Shown in pieces: positions 44,790 through 53,030 of a DNA stretch of 64,000 nucleotides. Where the stretch lies: positions 186,001-250,000 of the forward strand of contig NZ_QWGG01000006.1 of assembly GCF_003730195.1 (NCBI RefSeq), written 5' to 3'. Position 1 is the first letter of the stretch; each line of letters begins with the position of its first letter. A program made the position numbers and the translations under genes. Under the pieces are notes generated by a model. That model worked only from the letters and a program-made list of their open reading frames with translations. It did no database searches and was not told the origin of the DNA. Source of the stretch: Halosimplex salinum. GTDB lineage: Archaea; Halobacteriota; Halobacteria; Halobacteriales; Haloarculaceae.

Positions 44790-44842
44790 GACTCCGAGAG
44801 TGGCAGTACTGTTTTGTGTGTGCGTGGCCGACGTACACGCGT

Positions 44843-45118
44843 ATGTCGAAAGCCGGTTCGGACGAGAACGATCCCGAGATCGACCGGATTAATCTCCGGA
44901 TCTCTCGGGCGTTTCTCGATGTGGTCGACGAGACGTGGCGCGAGCGTGGATTCAATAGCCGAAGCGAATTCATCAGATACGCACTGCGTGATTCAGTGAA
45001 CCACCCCGAAGGCGCAGGTGTCTGGAAAGATCTGGCGATCAGTGAAGCGCAGTTCGAGGATAGCGAGGGGATTTCGAGCGACGAGATGCGGGAGAAGTAT
45101 GGGACAGACGCCGAGTGA
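44843..45118 (+). CDS. ribbon-helix-helix antitoxin
   Basis: A 91-residue protein starting at the ATG at 44843: MSKAGSDENDPEIDRINLRI, where the strand DRINLRISRA and helices FLDVVDETWRERG, SRSEFIRYALRDSV form a CopG/ParD-like RHH domain; the acidic C-terminal part should neutralise the toxin. It overlaps the RelE-like gene by 20 nt. The sequence is AT-richer than the adjacent cheF gene, consistent with acquisition. Confidence 0.8.
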   Translation: MSKAGSDENDPEIDRINLRISRAFLDVVDETWRERGFNSRSEFIRYALRDSVNHPEGAGVWKDLAISEAQFEDSEGISSDEMREKYGTDAE

Positions 45119-45392
45119 CGATGTGTGGGACTGGAAGTTCTCCCCGCGCGGAGAATCGCAGTTCGCACAGCTAGATCCAGATACGCAGGATAGGATCATG
45201 GAGAAACTCGACGAGGTTGTCGCGTCCGAGTGGCGCGAACCGAGCGACTTTCTCGAACCACTGACGGGCTCACCGTACCAGAAACTTCGTGTCGGTGGCT
45301 ATCGAATCGGATGTCGTCTTCACCAAGAATCGAAGACACTCCGTGTCGAGAGCGTCCGAAAACGGGAGGGTGCGTACAAAGGCGACGACTGA
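45099..45392 (+). CDS. RelE-family toxin
   Basis: A 97-residue RelE-fold protein: MGQTPSDDVWDWKFSPRGES, then a helical pair (QDRIMEKLDEVVASEW), and the sheet PYQKLRVGGYRIGCRLHQESKTLRVESVRKREG. The GxYRIGCR and VxKREGAY motifs are typical of RelE endoribonucleases. It overlaps its antitoxin by 20 nt. It is followed 58 nt later by the second copy of the cheF 3' repeat. Confidence 0.85.
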   Translation: MGQTPSDDVWDWKFSPRGESQFAQLDPDTQDRIMEKLDEVVASEWREPSDFLEPLTGSPYQKLRVGGYRIGCRLHQESKTLRVESVRKREGAYKGDD

Positions 45393-45450
45393 ATGGGTCT
45401 CACTGAACGACTTTTCAGGTTGCCGCAGGATCCGGTCGTTCGTCATCGAT

Positions 45451-45513
45451 ACCGAGGTCGAGATGACCGCCCGCGGCCGCTCGGTCGCCGGCGACACGAT
45501 GGGGGAGCAGTGA
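45451..45513 (+). repeat. 63-bp direct repeat, copy 2 (orphan cheF 3' end)
   Basis: Second copy of the cheF 3' sequence, with no cheF upstream of it: the preceding bases (ATCCGGTCGTTCGTCATCGAT) do not match those before copy 1. It encodes TEVEMTARGRSVAGDTMGEQ plus stop. Confidence 0.9.
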
Positions 45514-45519
45514 CGAGTT

Positions 45520-46002
45520 TCAGGGCGGATTCTCGGCGTCGTTGATCCCGTCGAACGTCCCGCTCTCGTAGGCGTCACGCCATCGCTGGAGTACTGCCCG
45601 GGTGACGAGCGGCGCTTCGGTGACAGTGATACACGACGGCTCGACGGCGTGACTCGGCGCGTCCGGTGGTGGATGGAAGTGTCGGGTCGGCGCGTCGGGT
45701 TTGGGGTGGCAGTCGAACCGAAAATCACGGTCGAGGTTGTCTGTGTAGTGGACGGCGTAGTTTCCCGACAGGCTCCACCGGATATCGAACCGAGCGGTCG
45801 GCGCATCCCCGATCCCGTCAGCGAACTCGACCGAGAGCGTCTGCGGGTTCAGCGGGTTGTCGAGCGACGCGGTCTCGACGAGTGGTTCCAACTCGACGAA
45901 CAGGTCCCTGATCTCCCGCAACGCACCCGGATCGATGGGACCGAACGCCTCGAAGTCGGTCTCGGCGTTCTCCCGACGTGACGAATTCCCGCCGTCGGTC
46001 AT
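45520..46002 (-). CDS. hypothetical protein, possibly TumE-like toxin partner
   Basis: A 160-residue acidic protein, overlapping the upstream HTH gene by 4 nt (ATGA). The centre reads RFDIRWSLSGNYAVHYTDNLDRDFRFDCHP, then TRHFHPPPDAPSHAV and a Cys/Thr segment. This order (a beta sheet with F-R-F-D, then a His-rich segment) recalls the TumE/DUF6516 toxin fold, but the match is from memory and weak. The pairing with a winged-helix gene is the stronger hint of a toxin-antitoxin or regulator pair. Confidence 0.6.
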   Translation of the reverse strand: MTDGGNSSRRENAETDFEAFGPIDPGALREIRDLFVELEPLVETASLDNPLNPQTLSVEFADGIGDAPTARFDIRWSLSGNYAVHYTDNLDRDFRFDCHPKPDAPTRHFHPPPDAPSHAVEPSCITVTEAPLVTRAVLQRWRDAYESGTFDGINDAENPP

Positions 46003-46598
46003 ACAGTGAGAGAGCTACCGTCGTCGCCGTCTCGGTCCGTGCCGGTGAGGTGCCCGCTCCGACTCGCTTCGGCGATCGCGAGTGCCGCCTGTGCGAGCGC
46101 GACGTTCCGTCGAGTCGTCTGCCACTCCCGCAGGAGTGCGCTGTGTTCGTCGTCTGCGTCGACGACGTTCAGTTCGCGGGCGAACTCCTCTGGCGACTCG
46201 ACGCCGTATTCCTCGCGCCACTCCTGCATCGTCGCCTTCATGTCCGCGATCCCGGTCGCGATTTCCTCGGGCGTCCGCTCCGCCAGGAGTGACTGGGCGT
46301 GTTCGGTGACGATGGCCGTCTCCGACCGCCGATAGCGCGTCGTCCGCCCCTCCTGTGTCGTCGTGACTTCGCCGGCGTCGGCGAGTGTTCGGAGATGTTT
46401 TCTCGCCGTCGTCGGTGAGACGCGGGCGCGGTCGGCCACCTCGTCCGCGGGCTCGGCCTCGTACGTCCGCTTGACCACGTCGTGTACTCGTTCGAACGGT
46501 GTCGTCTCCTCGATCCACTCCGCTTCCACTGCCTCGTTCACATCCCGAGGCTCGGTGCCGCCGTCCGCTCGACTCGGTGAGATGGGCTCTTCGGTCAT
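45999..46598 (-). CDS. winged-helix transcriptional regulator (DUF7342-like), probable antitoxin
   Basis: A 199-residue protein with an acidic N-terminus, then a winged-helix domain (ADRARVSPTTARKHLRTLADAGEVTTTQEGRTTRYRRSET, about residues 57-95), and a helical C-terminal half (IATGIADMKATMQEWREEYG and LREWQTTRRNVALAQAALAIAEASR). Its start is 23-55 nt from two direct repeats likely to be its own operator. It overlaps the next gene by 4 nt. The family name is from memory. Confidence 0.75.
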   Translation of the reverse strand: MTEEPISPSRADGGTEPRDVNEAVEAEWIEETTPFERVHDVVKRTYEAEPADEVADRARVSPTTARKHLRTLADAGEVTTTQEGRTTRYRRSETAIVTEHAQSLLAERTPEEIATGIADMKATMQEWREEYGVESPEEFARELNVVDADDEHSALLREWQTTRRNVALAQAALAIAEASRSGHLTGTDRDGDDGSSLTV

Positions 46599-46620
46599 AC
46601 ACTGTGCCGTAGTTTTGCTA

Positions 46621-46653
46621 AGTATAATAATCTCTGTATCAGTATAATGATCT
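46621..46653 (-). promoter_or_regulatory. direct-repeat promoter/operator of the winged-helix gene
   Basis: AGTATAATAATCT (46621-46633) and AGTATAATGATCT (46641-46653), as read on the plus strand, form a 13-bp direct repeat 20 bp apart. The nearer copy is centred about 29 nt from the start codon on the minus strand (ATTATACT as TATA box), and the other about 49 nt. This suits autorepression by the encoded regulator. Confidence 0.5.
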
Positions 46654-46709
46654 GGACTCGAACGAAGCTCACTCTATCCGGGACGAACGTGCAATCGGGC
46701 GTCTCGAAC

Positions 46710-46811
46710 TCACTCGGACCTGTCGTACAGGACTTCGTCGACGCTCTCCGATACCGCCGACTCTCCGGACGCGCCCGGCTGGACCGTCCAGATCAGGTCG
46801 TCTGGGTCTAC
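46710..46811 (-). pseudogene. possible 3' remnant of an antitoxin-like gene
   Basis: A 33-codon open stretch without a start reads VDPDDLIWTVQPGASGESAV then SESVDEVLYDRSE and stop. The acidic ending with S-V-D-E-V-L-Y resembles C-termini of small haloarchaeal antitoxins, but it is too short to assign. An in-frame TAG lies directly upstream. It is probably debris from another toxin-antitoxin gene. Confidence 0.3.
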
Positions 46812-46984
46812 CTACAGAGACGGTGGTACTGTTCCAGTAAAGATCTTCTCTGTGGCGTGCCGGACGCGGGATCGACACAGCCGAACGAACCTCGTTCCAT
46901 TTCGGACGAAAGCCGACGGTTCGTTCGGCGCGCGTCAGATCCGCCGCCCAGAAAGTTGAAAGTGGCTCGCCGTGTCCATCTATT

Positions 46985-48175
46985 ATGAGCATCGACACTG
47001 CGGTGGTCCTCGCGGCCGGTGAGGGGACGCGGCTGCGTCCGCTGACCCGCAACCGGCCCAAGCCGATGTTGCCGGCGGCCAACCGGCCCATCATGGAGTA
47101 CGTCTTCGACGCGCTCGTCGCGGCCGACGTGCGACGGATCGTGGTCGTCGTCGGCTACAAGCGCGACCGCGTCCAGGACCACTTCGGTCCGACCTACGAC
47201 GGCGTCGACCTGAAGTACGTCACCCAGCACAAGCAACTCGGCAGCGGCCACGCCCTCCTCCAGGCCCGTCACGCCGTCGACGGGCCGGCGCTCGTCGTCA
47301 ACGGCGACCGCGTCATCGACGCCAACATCGTCCGCGACGTCTGTGACGAGTTCGAGCGCAGCGGCGAACCCACGATGGCCGTCCTCGAACGGCCCGAGAC
47401 GAGCCAGTACGGCGCCGTCGTCCTCCACGAGGGCGACGTGTCCCAGCTCGTCGAGAAACCCGACACCGACGAGTACCGACTGATCAACGCCGGCGTCTAC
47501 GCCTTCGAGCCCTCTATCTTCGCCGCGATCGACGACACCGAGCGCGCCGACGGGGAACTCGCGCTCACCGACACCATCGGCGACCTGATGGACGCGGGGC
47601 GGGTGCGAGGGGTTCGGACCGAGGGGATGTGGGTCGACGCGACCTACCCCTGGGACCTGCTGACCGTGGCCGACGAGGTGCTCGCCCGCGGCCACGTCGA
47701 CGAACCCCAGCGCGAGGGCCAGGTCTGGGTCGACCCCGCCGCGAACGTCCACGAGACGGCAATCTTACAGGGCCCGGTCGTCGTCGGCCCCGACTGCGAG
47801 GTCGGGCCCGGTGCGGTCGTCGGCGCGAACACGGCGCTCGGCCAGAACGTCACCGTCGGCGCGAACGCGACGGTGCGGAACTCGGTGCTCGACACCGACA
47901 CGCGAGTCGAGTCCGGGTCGACGCTCATCGACGCCGTCACCGGGCAGGACGTGACCCTCGGCGCGGGGACGGTCGTTCCGGGTGGTCCGGCCGACGTGCG
48001 CATCGGCCAGACAGTGTTCGAGGACCGACGCCTCGGCGCGGTCGTCGCCGACCGCGTCGTCGCCGAGGGCGACGCGAGTTTCTCGCCCGGGACGCTCGTC
48101 GGCCCCGGCGCCCACATCGGGACGAGCGTCCGCGCGAGCGGCACCGTCGTCGGCGGCGCGGAGGTGGTTCGATGA
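46985..48175 (+). CDS. GlmU-like bifunctional sugar-1-phosphate nucleotidylyltransferase/acetyltransferase
   Basis: A 396-residue two-domain enzyme that should make UDP-GlcNAc (or a related sugar nucleotide) from glucosamine-1-phosphate. The N-terminal domain has VLAAGEGTRLRPLTRNRPKPM (about 8-28) and the metal Asp in VNGDR. The C-terminal left-handed beta helix has hexapeptide repeats (VVGPDCEVGPGAVVGAN and more, about 250-350). It ends with ATG(A) overlap into a 22-codon ORF and then glmS, so it is coupled to amino-sugar production. Other sugars (glucose/mannose-1-P) cannot be excluded. Confidence 0.9.
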   Translation: MSIDTAVVLAAGEGTRLRPLTRNRPKPMLPAANRPIMEYVFDALVAADVRRIVVVVGYKRDRVQDHFGPTYDGVDLKYVTQHKQLGSGHALLQARHAVDGPALVVNGDRVIDANIVRDVCDEFERSGEPTMAVLERPETSQYGAVVLHEGDVSQLVEKPDTDEYRLINAGVYAFEPSIFAAIDDTERADGELALTDTIGDLMDAGRVRGVRTEGMWVDATYPWDLLTVADEVLARGHVDEPQREGQVWVDPAANVHETAILQGPVVVGPDCEVGPGAVVGANTALGQNVTVGANATVRNSVLDTDTRVESGSTLIDAVTGQDVTLGAGTVVPGGPADVRIGQTVFEDRRLGAVVADRVVAEGDASFSPGTLVGPGAHIGTSVRASGTVVGGAEVVR

Positions 48176-48240
48176 ACGAATCGAGCAGCGGTTCGACGGA
48201 CGGATTCGGAGCGAGCGACCGAAGCGAGGTGACTCACTGA
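48172..48240 (+). other. 22-codon bridging ORF between glmU-like gene and glmS
   Basis: ATG at 48172 overlaps the glmU stop (ATGA), and its own TGA at 48238 overlaps the glmS start (TGATG). The peptide is MNESSSGSTDGFGASDRSEV followed by TH. It has no recognisable features. Its use may be to pass ribosomes from one gene to the next; it may also be chance. Confidence 0.35.
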
Positions 48241-50030
48241 TGTGTGGAATCATCGGCTGTGTGGGTCGTGACGGCGAGACGCTCGACGTGCTCGTCCACG
48301 GCCTCTCGAAACTGGAGTATCGCGGCTACGACTCGGCCGGCGTCGCTCTCTCGGGCGACCGCGTCGAGATCTGCAAGCAATCCGGCAAGATCGAGGAGTT
48401 GCGCGACGCGCTCGAATCGCGCACCCTCGGTGGCGCGGCCGGCATCGGTCACACTCGCTGGAGCACGCACGGCCCGCCCACCGACGAGAACGCCCATCCG
48501 CACCTCGACTGCACGGGCGGCGTGGCCGTCGTCCACAACGGCATCATCGAGAACTACCAGGCGCTCCGCGACGAACTCGTCTCCGCGGGCCACACGTTCA
48601 AGAGCGACACCGACACCGAAGTCGTCCCGCACCTGATCGAGGACGCACTCGCCGACGGCGCGGACAACGAGGCCGCCGTCCGCGAGGCCATCGCGCGACT
48701 GGAGGGGAGCTACGCCGTCGCCGTCGTCCTCTCGGGCGACGACACCATCTACGCCGCGCGCAACGACTCGCCGCTGGTGCTGGGGTTAGATGACGACGCC
48801 TACTACCTCGCCAGCGACGTCCCCGCCTTCCGCGATTTCACCGATCAGGTGATCTACCTCGCGGACGGCGAGTTCGCGACGCTCCGCGCCGACGGCTGGA
48901 CCGTCTCCGACGTGGACGGCGAGGTCGTCGACAAGGACGTCGACACCGTCGACTGGGACCCCGAGGACACCGGGAAAAGTGGGTACGACCACTTCATGCT
49001 CAAGGAGATCCACGAGCAACCCCGTGCCATCCGCCAGTGTCTCCGCGGCCGCGTCGACGAGATGAGCGCGCAGGTCGACATCGGCGACCTCGGGGGTCTT
49101 TCGCCGACCGGCGTCCAGTTCGTCGCCTGCGGGACGAGCTATCACGCGGCGCTGTACGGCGCACAACTCCTGCGTAATGCGGGGATCCCCGCCCAGACGT
49201 TTTTGGGCAGCGAGTACGCCACCTCGCCGCCGCCGATCGGCGACGCGCTCGTCGTCGGGGTCACCCAGAGCGGCGAGACGGCCGACACCCTCTCGGCGCT
49301 CCGGGAGGCCCGCAAGCGCGGTGCGCGGACGCTGGCCGTGACCAACACTGTGGGATCGACTGCTGCTCGGGAGTGCGACCACGCGCTGTACATCCGCGCG
49401 GGGCCGGAGATCGGCGTCGCCGCCTCGAAGACCTTCGCCTCCCAGCTGGCCGCGCTCAACCTCTTCGCGCTCGGGACGACCCGCGTCGATGGCAAGCGAG
49501 ACATCATCAGCGCGCTCCGCGACTTGCCGAGTAACATTCAGGCGATCCTCGACGAGTCGAAGGCGGAGGCGGTCGCCGAGGAGTACGTCGACAGCGATGC
49601 CTACTTCTTCATCGGCCGCGGCCACCAGTACCCCGTCGCGCTCGAGGGCGCGCTGAAGATGAAGGAGATCACCTACAAGCACGCCGAAGGGTTCGCGGCC
49701 GGCGAGTTGAAACACGGACCGCTCGCGCTGGTGACCCAGGACACGCCCGTCTTCGCCGTGGTCACCGGCGACGGCGAGATGGCGCGCAAGACCATCGGGA
49801 ACGTCAAAGAGGTTGAGGCCCGCGACGCACCCGTCGTGGCCGTTACGGACGGCCAGAGCGACGTCGAACGGTACGCCGATGCGGTGCTGGAGGTGCCCGA
49901 GACGCACCCGCAGGCCGCGGCCGTGCTGGCGAACGTGCAGTTGCAGTTGGTGTCCTACCACGTCGCCGACAAGCTGGGACGGTCTATCGACAAGCCGCGG
50001 AACCTCGCGAAGAGCGTGACTGTGGAGTAG
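48240..50030 (+). CDS. glmS: glutamine--fructose-6-phosphate aminotransferase (isomerizing)
   Basis: Makes glucosamine-6-phosphate from fructose-6-phosphate and glutamine, the entry to amino sugars. It has 596 residues. The mature N-terminus is the catalytic Cys2 in MCGIIGCVGRDGETLDVLV. The glutaminase domain covers about 1-215, then a linker, and two SIS domains (CGTSYHAALYG about 298-308; TQSGETADTL about 342-351; EITYKHAEGFAAGELKHGPLAL near 475). It ends with NLAKSVTVE, the family's tail. The substrate comes from Pgi (18.8 kb), and the product feeds the GlmU-like enzyme just upstream. Confidence 0.97.
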   Translation: MCGIIGCVGRDGETLDVLVHGLSKLEYRGYDSAGVALSGDRVEICKQSGKIEELRDALESRTLGGAAGIGHTRWSTHGPPTDENAHPHLDCTGGVAVVHNGIIENYQALRDELVSAGHTFKSDTDTEVVPHLIEDALADGADNEAAVREAIARLEGSYAVAVVLSGDDTIYAARNDSPLVLGLDDDAYYLASDVPAFRDFTDQVIYLADGEFATLRADGWTVSDVDGEVVDKDVDTVDWDPEDTGKSGYDHFMLKEIHEQPRAIRQCLRGRVDEMSAQVDIGDLGGLSPTGVQFVACGTSYHAALYGAQLLRNAGIPAQTFLGSEYATSPPPIGDALVVGVTQSGETADTLSALREARKRGARTLAVTNTVGSTAARECDHALYIRAGPEIGVAASKTFASQLAALNLFALGTTRVDGKRDIISALRDLPSNIQAILDESKAEAVAEEYVDSDAYFFIGRGHQYPVALEGALKMKEITYKHAEGFAAGELKHGPLALVTQDTPVFAVVTGDGEMARKTIGNVKEVEARDAPVVAVTDGQSDVERYADAVLEVPETHPQAAAVLANVQLQLVSYHVADKLGRSIDKPRNLAKSVTVE

Positions 50031-50161
50031 CGAGCAGGTGACCGCGGAGTAGACCGTCGGTTTTAGCGGCGATAATTCGACCGGACTCGTTTTATATCGG
50101 CGTCTTCGATAGCGGGACAGGAGCCGCGCAGCGCGCGCAGGCCGACCGAACTGGTCCATCG

Positions 50162-51949
50162 ATGAGCGAGGAGATCACCACCGAAGAGAAAGTCCGAGCG
50201 CTCTACGGCGTCGCTCGATACCGACCGCTGTTTACTGTCGGCGTCGTCGGGCTGAGCATCTTCGCCGCGATGCTCGAGGGCATCGGGCTCAGCTTTCTAC
50301 TGCCGATCATCGAGCTCGCCCGCGGCGATATCGATCCCGCGACTGCCGACGGAGCGCTCGGGCTGTTCGTGACTGCCTACGAGTTCCTCGGGATCAGCTT
50401 CACGCTCGAGGCCGTCGTCGTCGGCGTTACAGTCGTTATGACGGCCCGATACACGTCGAGCTTCCTCGTCGCGTGGCTCAGGGCCGCACTGAAGACGACG
50501 TACGTCCGTCACCTCCAGGTCGAGGCGTTCGACCACGCGCTCGACGCGCGGGTCGAGTACTTCGACGCGGAAGGATCGGACGACATTCTCAACGCCATCG
50601 TCACACAGGCGACGCTGGCCGGGCGCGTCATCGAACGGGTCGTCCAGTTCATCGAACAGGCGTTTCTGACCGCGATGTACGGCGCAGTCGCGCTGTACTT
50701 CGCCCCGCGACTGACACTCGGGTCGGTGCTGCTCCTCGGGATATTCGCACTGCTGTCGCGGACTGTCCTCGAGTCCGGTTACTCCGTCGGTGACCGCGTT
50801 GCCGACGCCAACGAGGAGATCCAGACCGCAGCGCAAGCGGGTACACAGGGGATCAGGGACGTCAAACTGTTCGGACTCGGCGAGGAACTGTTCGAGCGGT
50901 TTCGGACGGCTGCCGACCAGTACACGAACGCACAGATCAGACTCAGCCGAAACGAGGCGGCGCTGAGCAACTTCTACGAACTTGGTGCGGCGGTCATCGT
51001 CTTCCTGTTGCTGTACGTCGCGCTGGCACTGCTGGAGTTGCCCCTCGCCAGTCTCGGCGTCTTCCTGTTCGCGATGTTCCGCCTCGCCCCGCGGGCGAGC
51101 ACGCTGAACAACTACCTCTACAAGATCGAGAGCGACCTTCCACATCTGGTTCGGACACAGCACTTCGTCGAGGAACTTGCCGCACGGGCCGAACCGGACG
51201 GGGCTACCGAACCGGTCCCGGACCCGATAGAACGGATCGCGTTCGAGGACGTCTCGTTTAGCTACGAGAGCGACGACCACACGATTCGGGATCTGACGCT
51301 TTCGGTCGACAGCGGTGAGTTCGTCGCCTTCGTCGGTCCCTCCGGCGCCGGCAAGTCGACGATCGTCTCGCTGCTCGCCGGGCTGTACGAACCCGACGAC
51401 GGGGAGATCACGGCGGACGGGACGCCGATCACCGCGTTCGACCTCCGTGAGTGGCGTGAGAACGTCGCCGTCGTCCGCCAGCAGCCGTTCGTCTTCAACG
51501 ACACGCTCCGGTACAACGTCACCGTCGGTAACCGGGAGGCGAGTCAGGCGGAGATCGAACGTGCGTGTGAGACCGCACAGGTGACCGAATTCCTCGACGG
51601 CCTCCCGAACGGTTACGACACGGTACTCGGCGACGACGGCGTTCGACTGTCCGGCGGACAGCGCCAGCGCATCGCCATCGCGCGAGCGCTGTTGAAAGAC
51701 GCCGACGTACTCGTCCTTGACGAGGCCACTAGCGACCTCGATACGTCCCTGGAGGAAGCGGTTCACGCCGGCATCGAGTCGATGGAGCGCGACTGTTCCA
51801 TGTTCGTGGTCGCTCATCGGCTCTCGACAGTTCGCAACGCCGACCGGATCTACGCGATGGAGGACGGGTCGGTCGTCGAATCCGGGTTCCACACCGCCCT
51901 GTTGGAAGCGGACGGCGTCTACGCGAAACTGTACGGGGCACAGCAATGA
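50162..51949 (+). CDS. ABC exporter (fused TM and ATPase), PglK/MsbA-like flippase
   Basis: A 595-residue half-transporter with about six membrane helices (residues 15-320) and a C-terminal nucleotide-binding domain. Walker A GPSGAGKST is near residue 392-400, the ABC signature LSGGQRQRIA near 497 and Walker B VLVLDEATSD near 517; a Q-loop (RQQPF) and H-loop (VAHRLST) complete it. PglK-type members flip lipid-linked oligosaccharides and fit the glycan locus. TATA-like TTTATATC is at 50091. The gene starts the nonulosonic-acid unit. Confidence 0.9.
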   Translation: MSEEITTEEKVRALYGVARYRPLFTVGVVGLSIFAAMLEGIGLSFLLPIIELARGDIDPATADGALGLFVTAYEFLGISFTLEAVVVGVTVVMTARYTSSFLVAWLRAALKTTYVRHLQVEAFDHALDARVEYFDAEGSDDILNAIVTQATLAGRVIERVVQFIEQAFLTAMYGAVALYFAPRLTLGSVLLLGIFALLSRTVLESGYSVGDRVADANEEIQTAAQAGTQGIRDVKLFGLGEELFERFRTAADQYTNAQIRLSRNEAALSNFYELGAAVIVFLLLYVALALLELPLASLGVFLFAMFRLAPRASTLNNYLYKIESDLPHLVRTQHFVEELAARAEPDGATEPVPDPIERIAFEDVSFSYESDDHTIRDLTLSVDSGEFVAFVGPSGAGKSTIVSLLAGLYEPDDGEITADGTPITAFDLREWRENVAVVRQQPFVFNDTLRYNVTVGNREASQAEIERACETAQVTEFLDGLPNGYDTVLGDDGVRLSGGQRQRIAIARALLKDADVLVLDEATSDLDTSLEEAVHAGIESMERDCSMFVVAHRLSTVRNADRIYAMEDGSVVESGFHTALLEADGVYAKLYGAQQ

Positions 51950-52040
51950 CCGCTCGACTCCCTCGGAGCACGGTGGCCGCTCACCATTCCAGTCGCGGCA
52001 GAGCGGGAGCGATCGTAGATGAATCCAACCAACCACACAG

Positions 52041-53030
52041 ATGAAAGACAACGAACTTCACCTGAACGTACACGGTCTCGACGTCCGTTTTCGAACAACT
52101 TTGAGCGATTTTCGAGCATTCATCGACGAGAACTACGCCCTTTTCGGGTCGTACCGGACAGGGGAAGTCGACGTTTCCGTTCAGTTCGACCCGCAATCGG
52201 GAGCGGACGCACGGGACCGGGCTAAGTCCTTTCGGCAGGTCGGCGACGGGATCCGGTATGGCGATTCCGCGGTTTATTGGGAGAACAACTTCGGTTTCAA
52301 TATCCTCGTAGAGCGGACGACAGACGCGCTACGGGTCCGTGCGTTCCACCGGGAGCTTGCCGAGGACCAGTCGGCTGAGGAGCGGTACAAGAATTTCCAG
52401 CGGTCGATGCGATGGGTCGTTCACTTCCCGGTGTTCACCCTGTTGCAGTACCGGCGGGAATGGAGACTGGTGCACGGCGCCGCGGTAACGGACGGCGATC
52501 GTACGTTCGCGTTCTGTGGGCTGAACAAGATCGGAAAATCGACGCTGGCAACTTACCTCTGTCGGGAGGAGGGGTATTCACTCATCACGGACAACTACCT
52601 CCTGGTCGGCTCGGAGCGAGTCTACGCGTTCCCGGAGGTCGTCCGATTGGATCCGGCGTCGGCGGATCGGTTCGGTCTGGAGGGGATCTGGTCGCATCTT
52701 GTGTATGGAAAAGAGCACGTTTCCCCGACAGCTATCGGAACGGCCTCGGAGGCTGTCCCGGACGCGTTCTTCCTACTGTCCCGAGGGGGCGAAGTCTCAT
52801 CGGCTGAAATCGAACCGCAAACTGCTTGGCAGTCAATGCAAAACCTGCATGCAATGCTCGGAGAGTTCCCACAACACGGCTTCATGTCGGTCTGGCCCGT
52901 CGCCACTGGGGAGACGAGACCGGTTTCTAGCGCGGAGACGATACTATTCGATACGCCGTGGTACTCGCTGAGCTACGACCCCAACTGGGAGTTTCGAGCG
53001 GTCACGGAGGAGGTACACGGATGTATTTAG
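52041..53030 (+). CDS. HPr-kinase-like P-loop protein 1
   Basis: A 329-residue protein. The N-terminal ~120 residues are beta-rich and unassigned. From about 145, the sequence HGAAVTDGDRTFAFCGLNKIGKSTLA carries a complete Walker A (G160-x4-G165-K166-S167), followed by YSLITDNYLLV, where HprK has A-D-D (here T183-D184-N185). It resembles the C-terminal kinase domain of HPr kinase/phosphorylase. Haloarchaeal HPr is an uncertain target; the context suggests action on a sugar, lipid or protein in glycan assembly. It overlaps the second kinase-like gene by 10 nt. AT-richer than its neighbours. Confidence 0.75.
   Translation: MKDNELHLNVHGLDVRFRTTLSDFRAFIDENYALFGSYRTGEVDVSVQFDPQSGADARDRAKSFRQVGDGIRYGDSAVYWENNFGFNILVERTTDALRVRAFHRELAEDQSAEERYKNFQRSMRWVVHFPVFTLLQYRREWRLVHGAAVTDGDRTFAFCGLNKIGKSTLATYLCREEGYSLITDNYLLVGSERVYAFPEVVRLDPASADRFGLEGIWSHLVYGKEHVSPTAIGTASEAVPDAFFLLSRGGEVSSAEIEPQTAWQSMQNLHAMLGEFPQHGFMSVWPVATGETRPVSSAETILFDTPWYSLSYDPNWEFRAVTEEVHGCI

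Larger units (their letters stand above)
46599..46984. other. intergenic region before the glycan locus
   Basis: About 386 bases between divergent genes. It contains direct repeats next to the HTH gene, a small coding-like fragment on the minus strand (46710-46811), and the start region of glmU. I see no intact gene; a plus-strand frame of 113 codons (46647-46988) lacks protein character. Confidence 0.7.

Noticed and set aside
46647-46988. Plus-strand 113-codon frame before the glmU-like gene
   Set aside because: Mixed composition, no domain, overlaps promoter repeats of the divergent gene.
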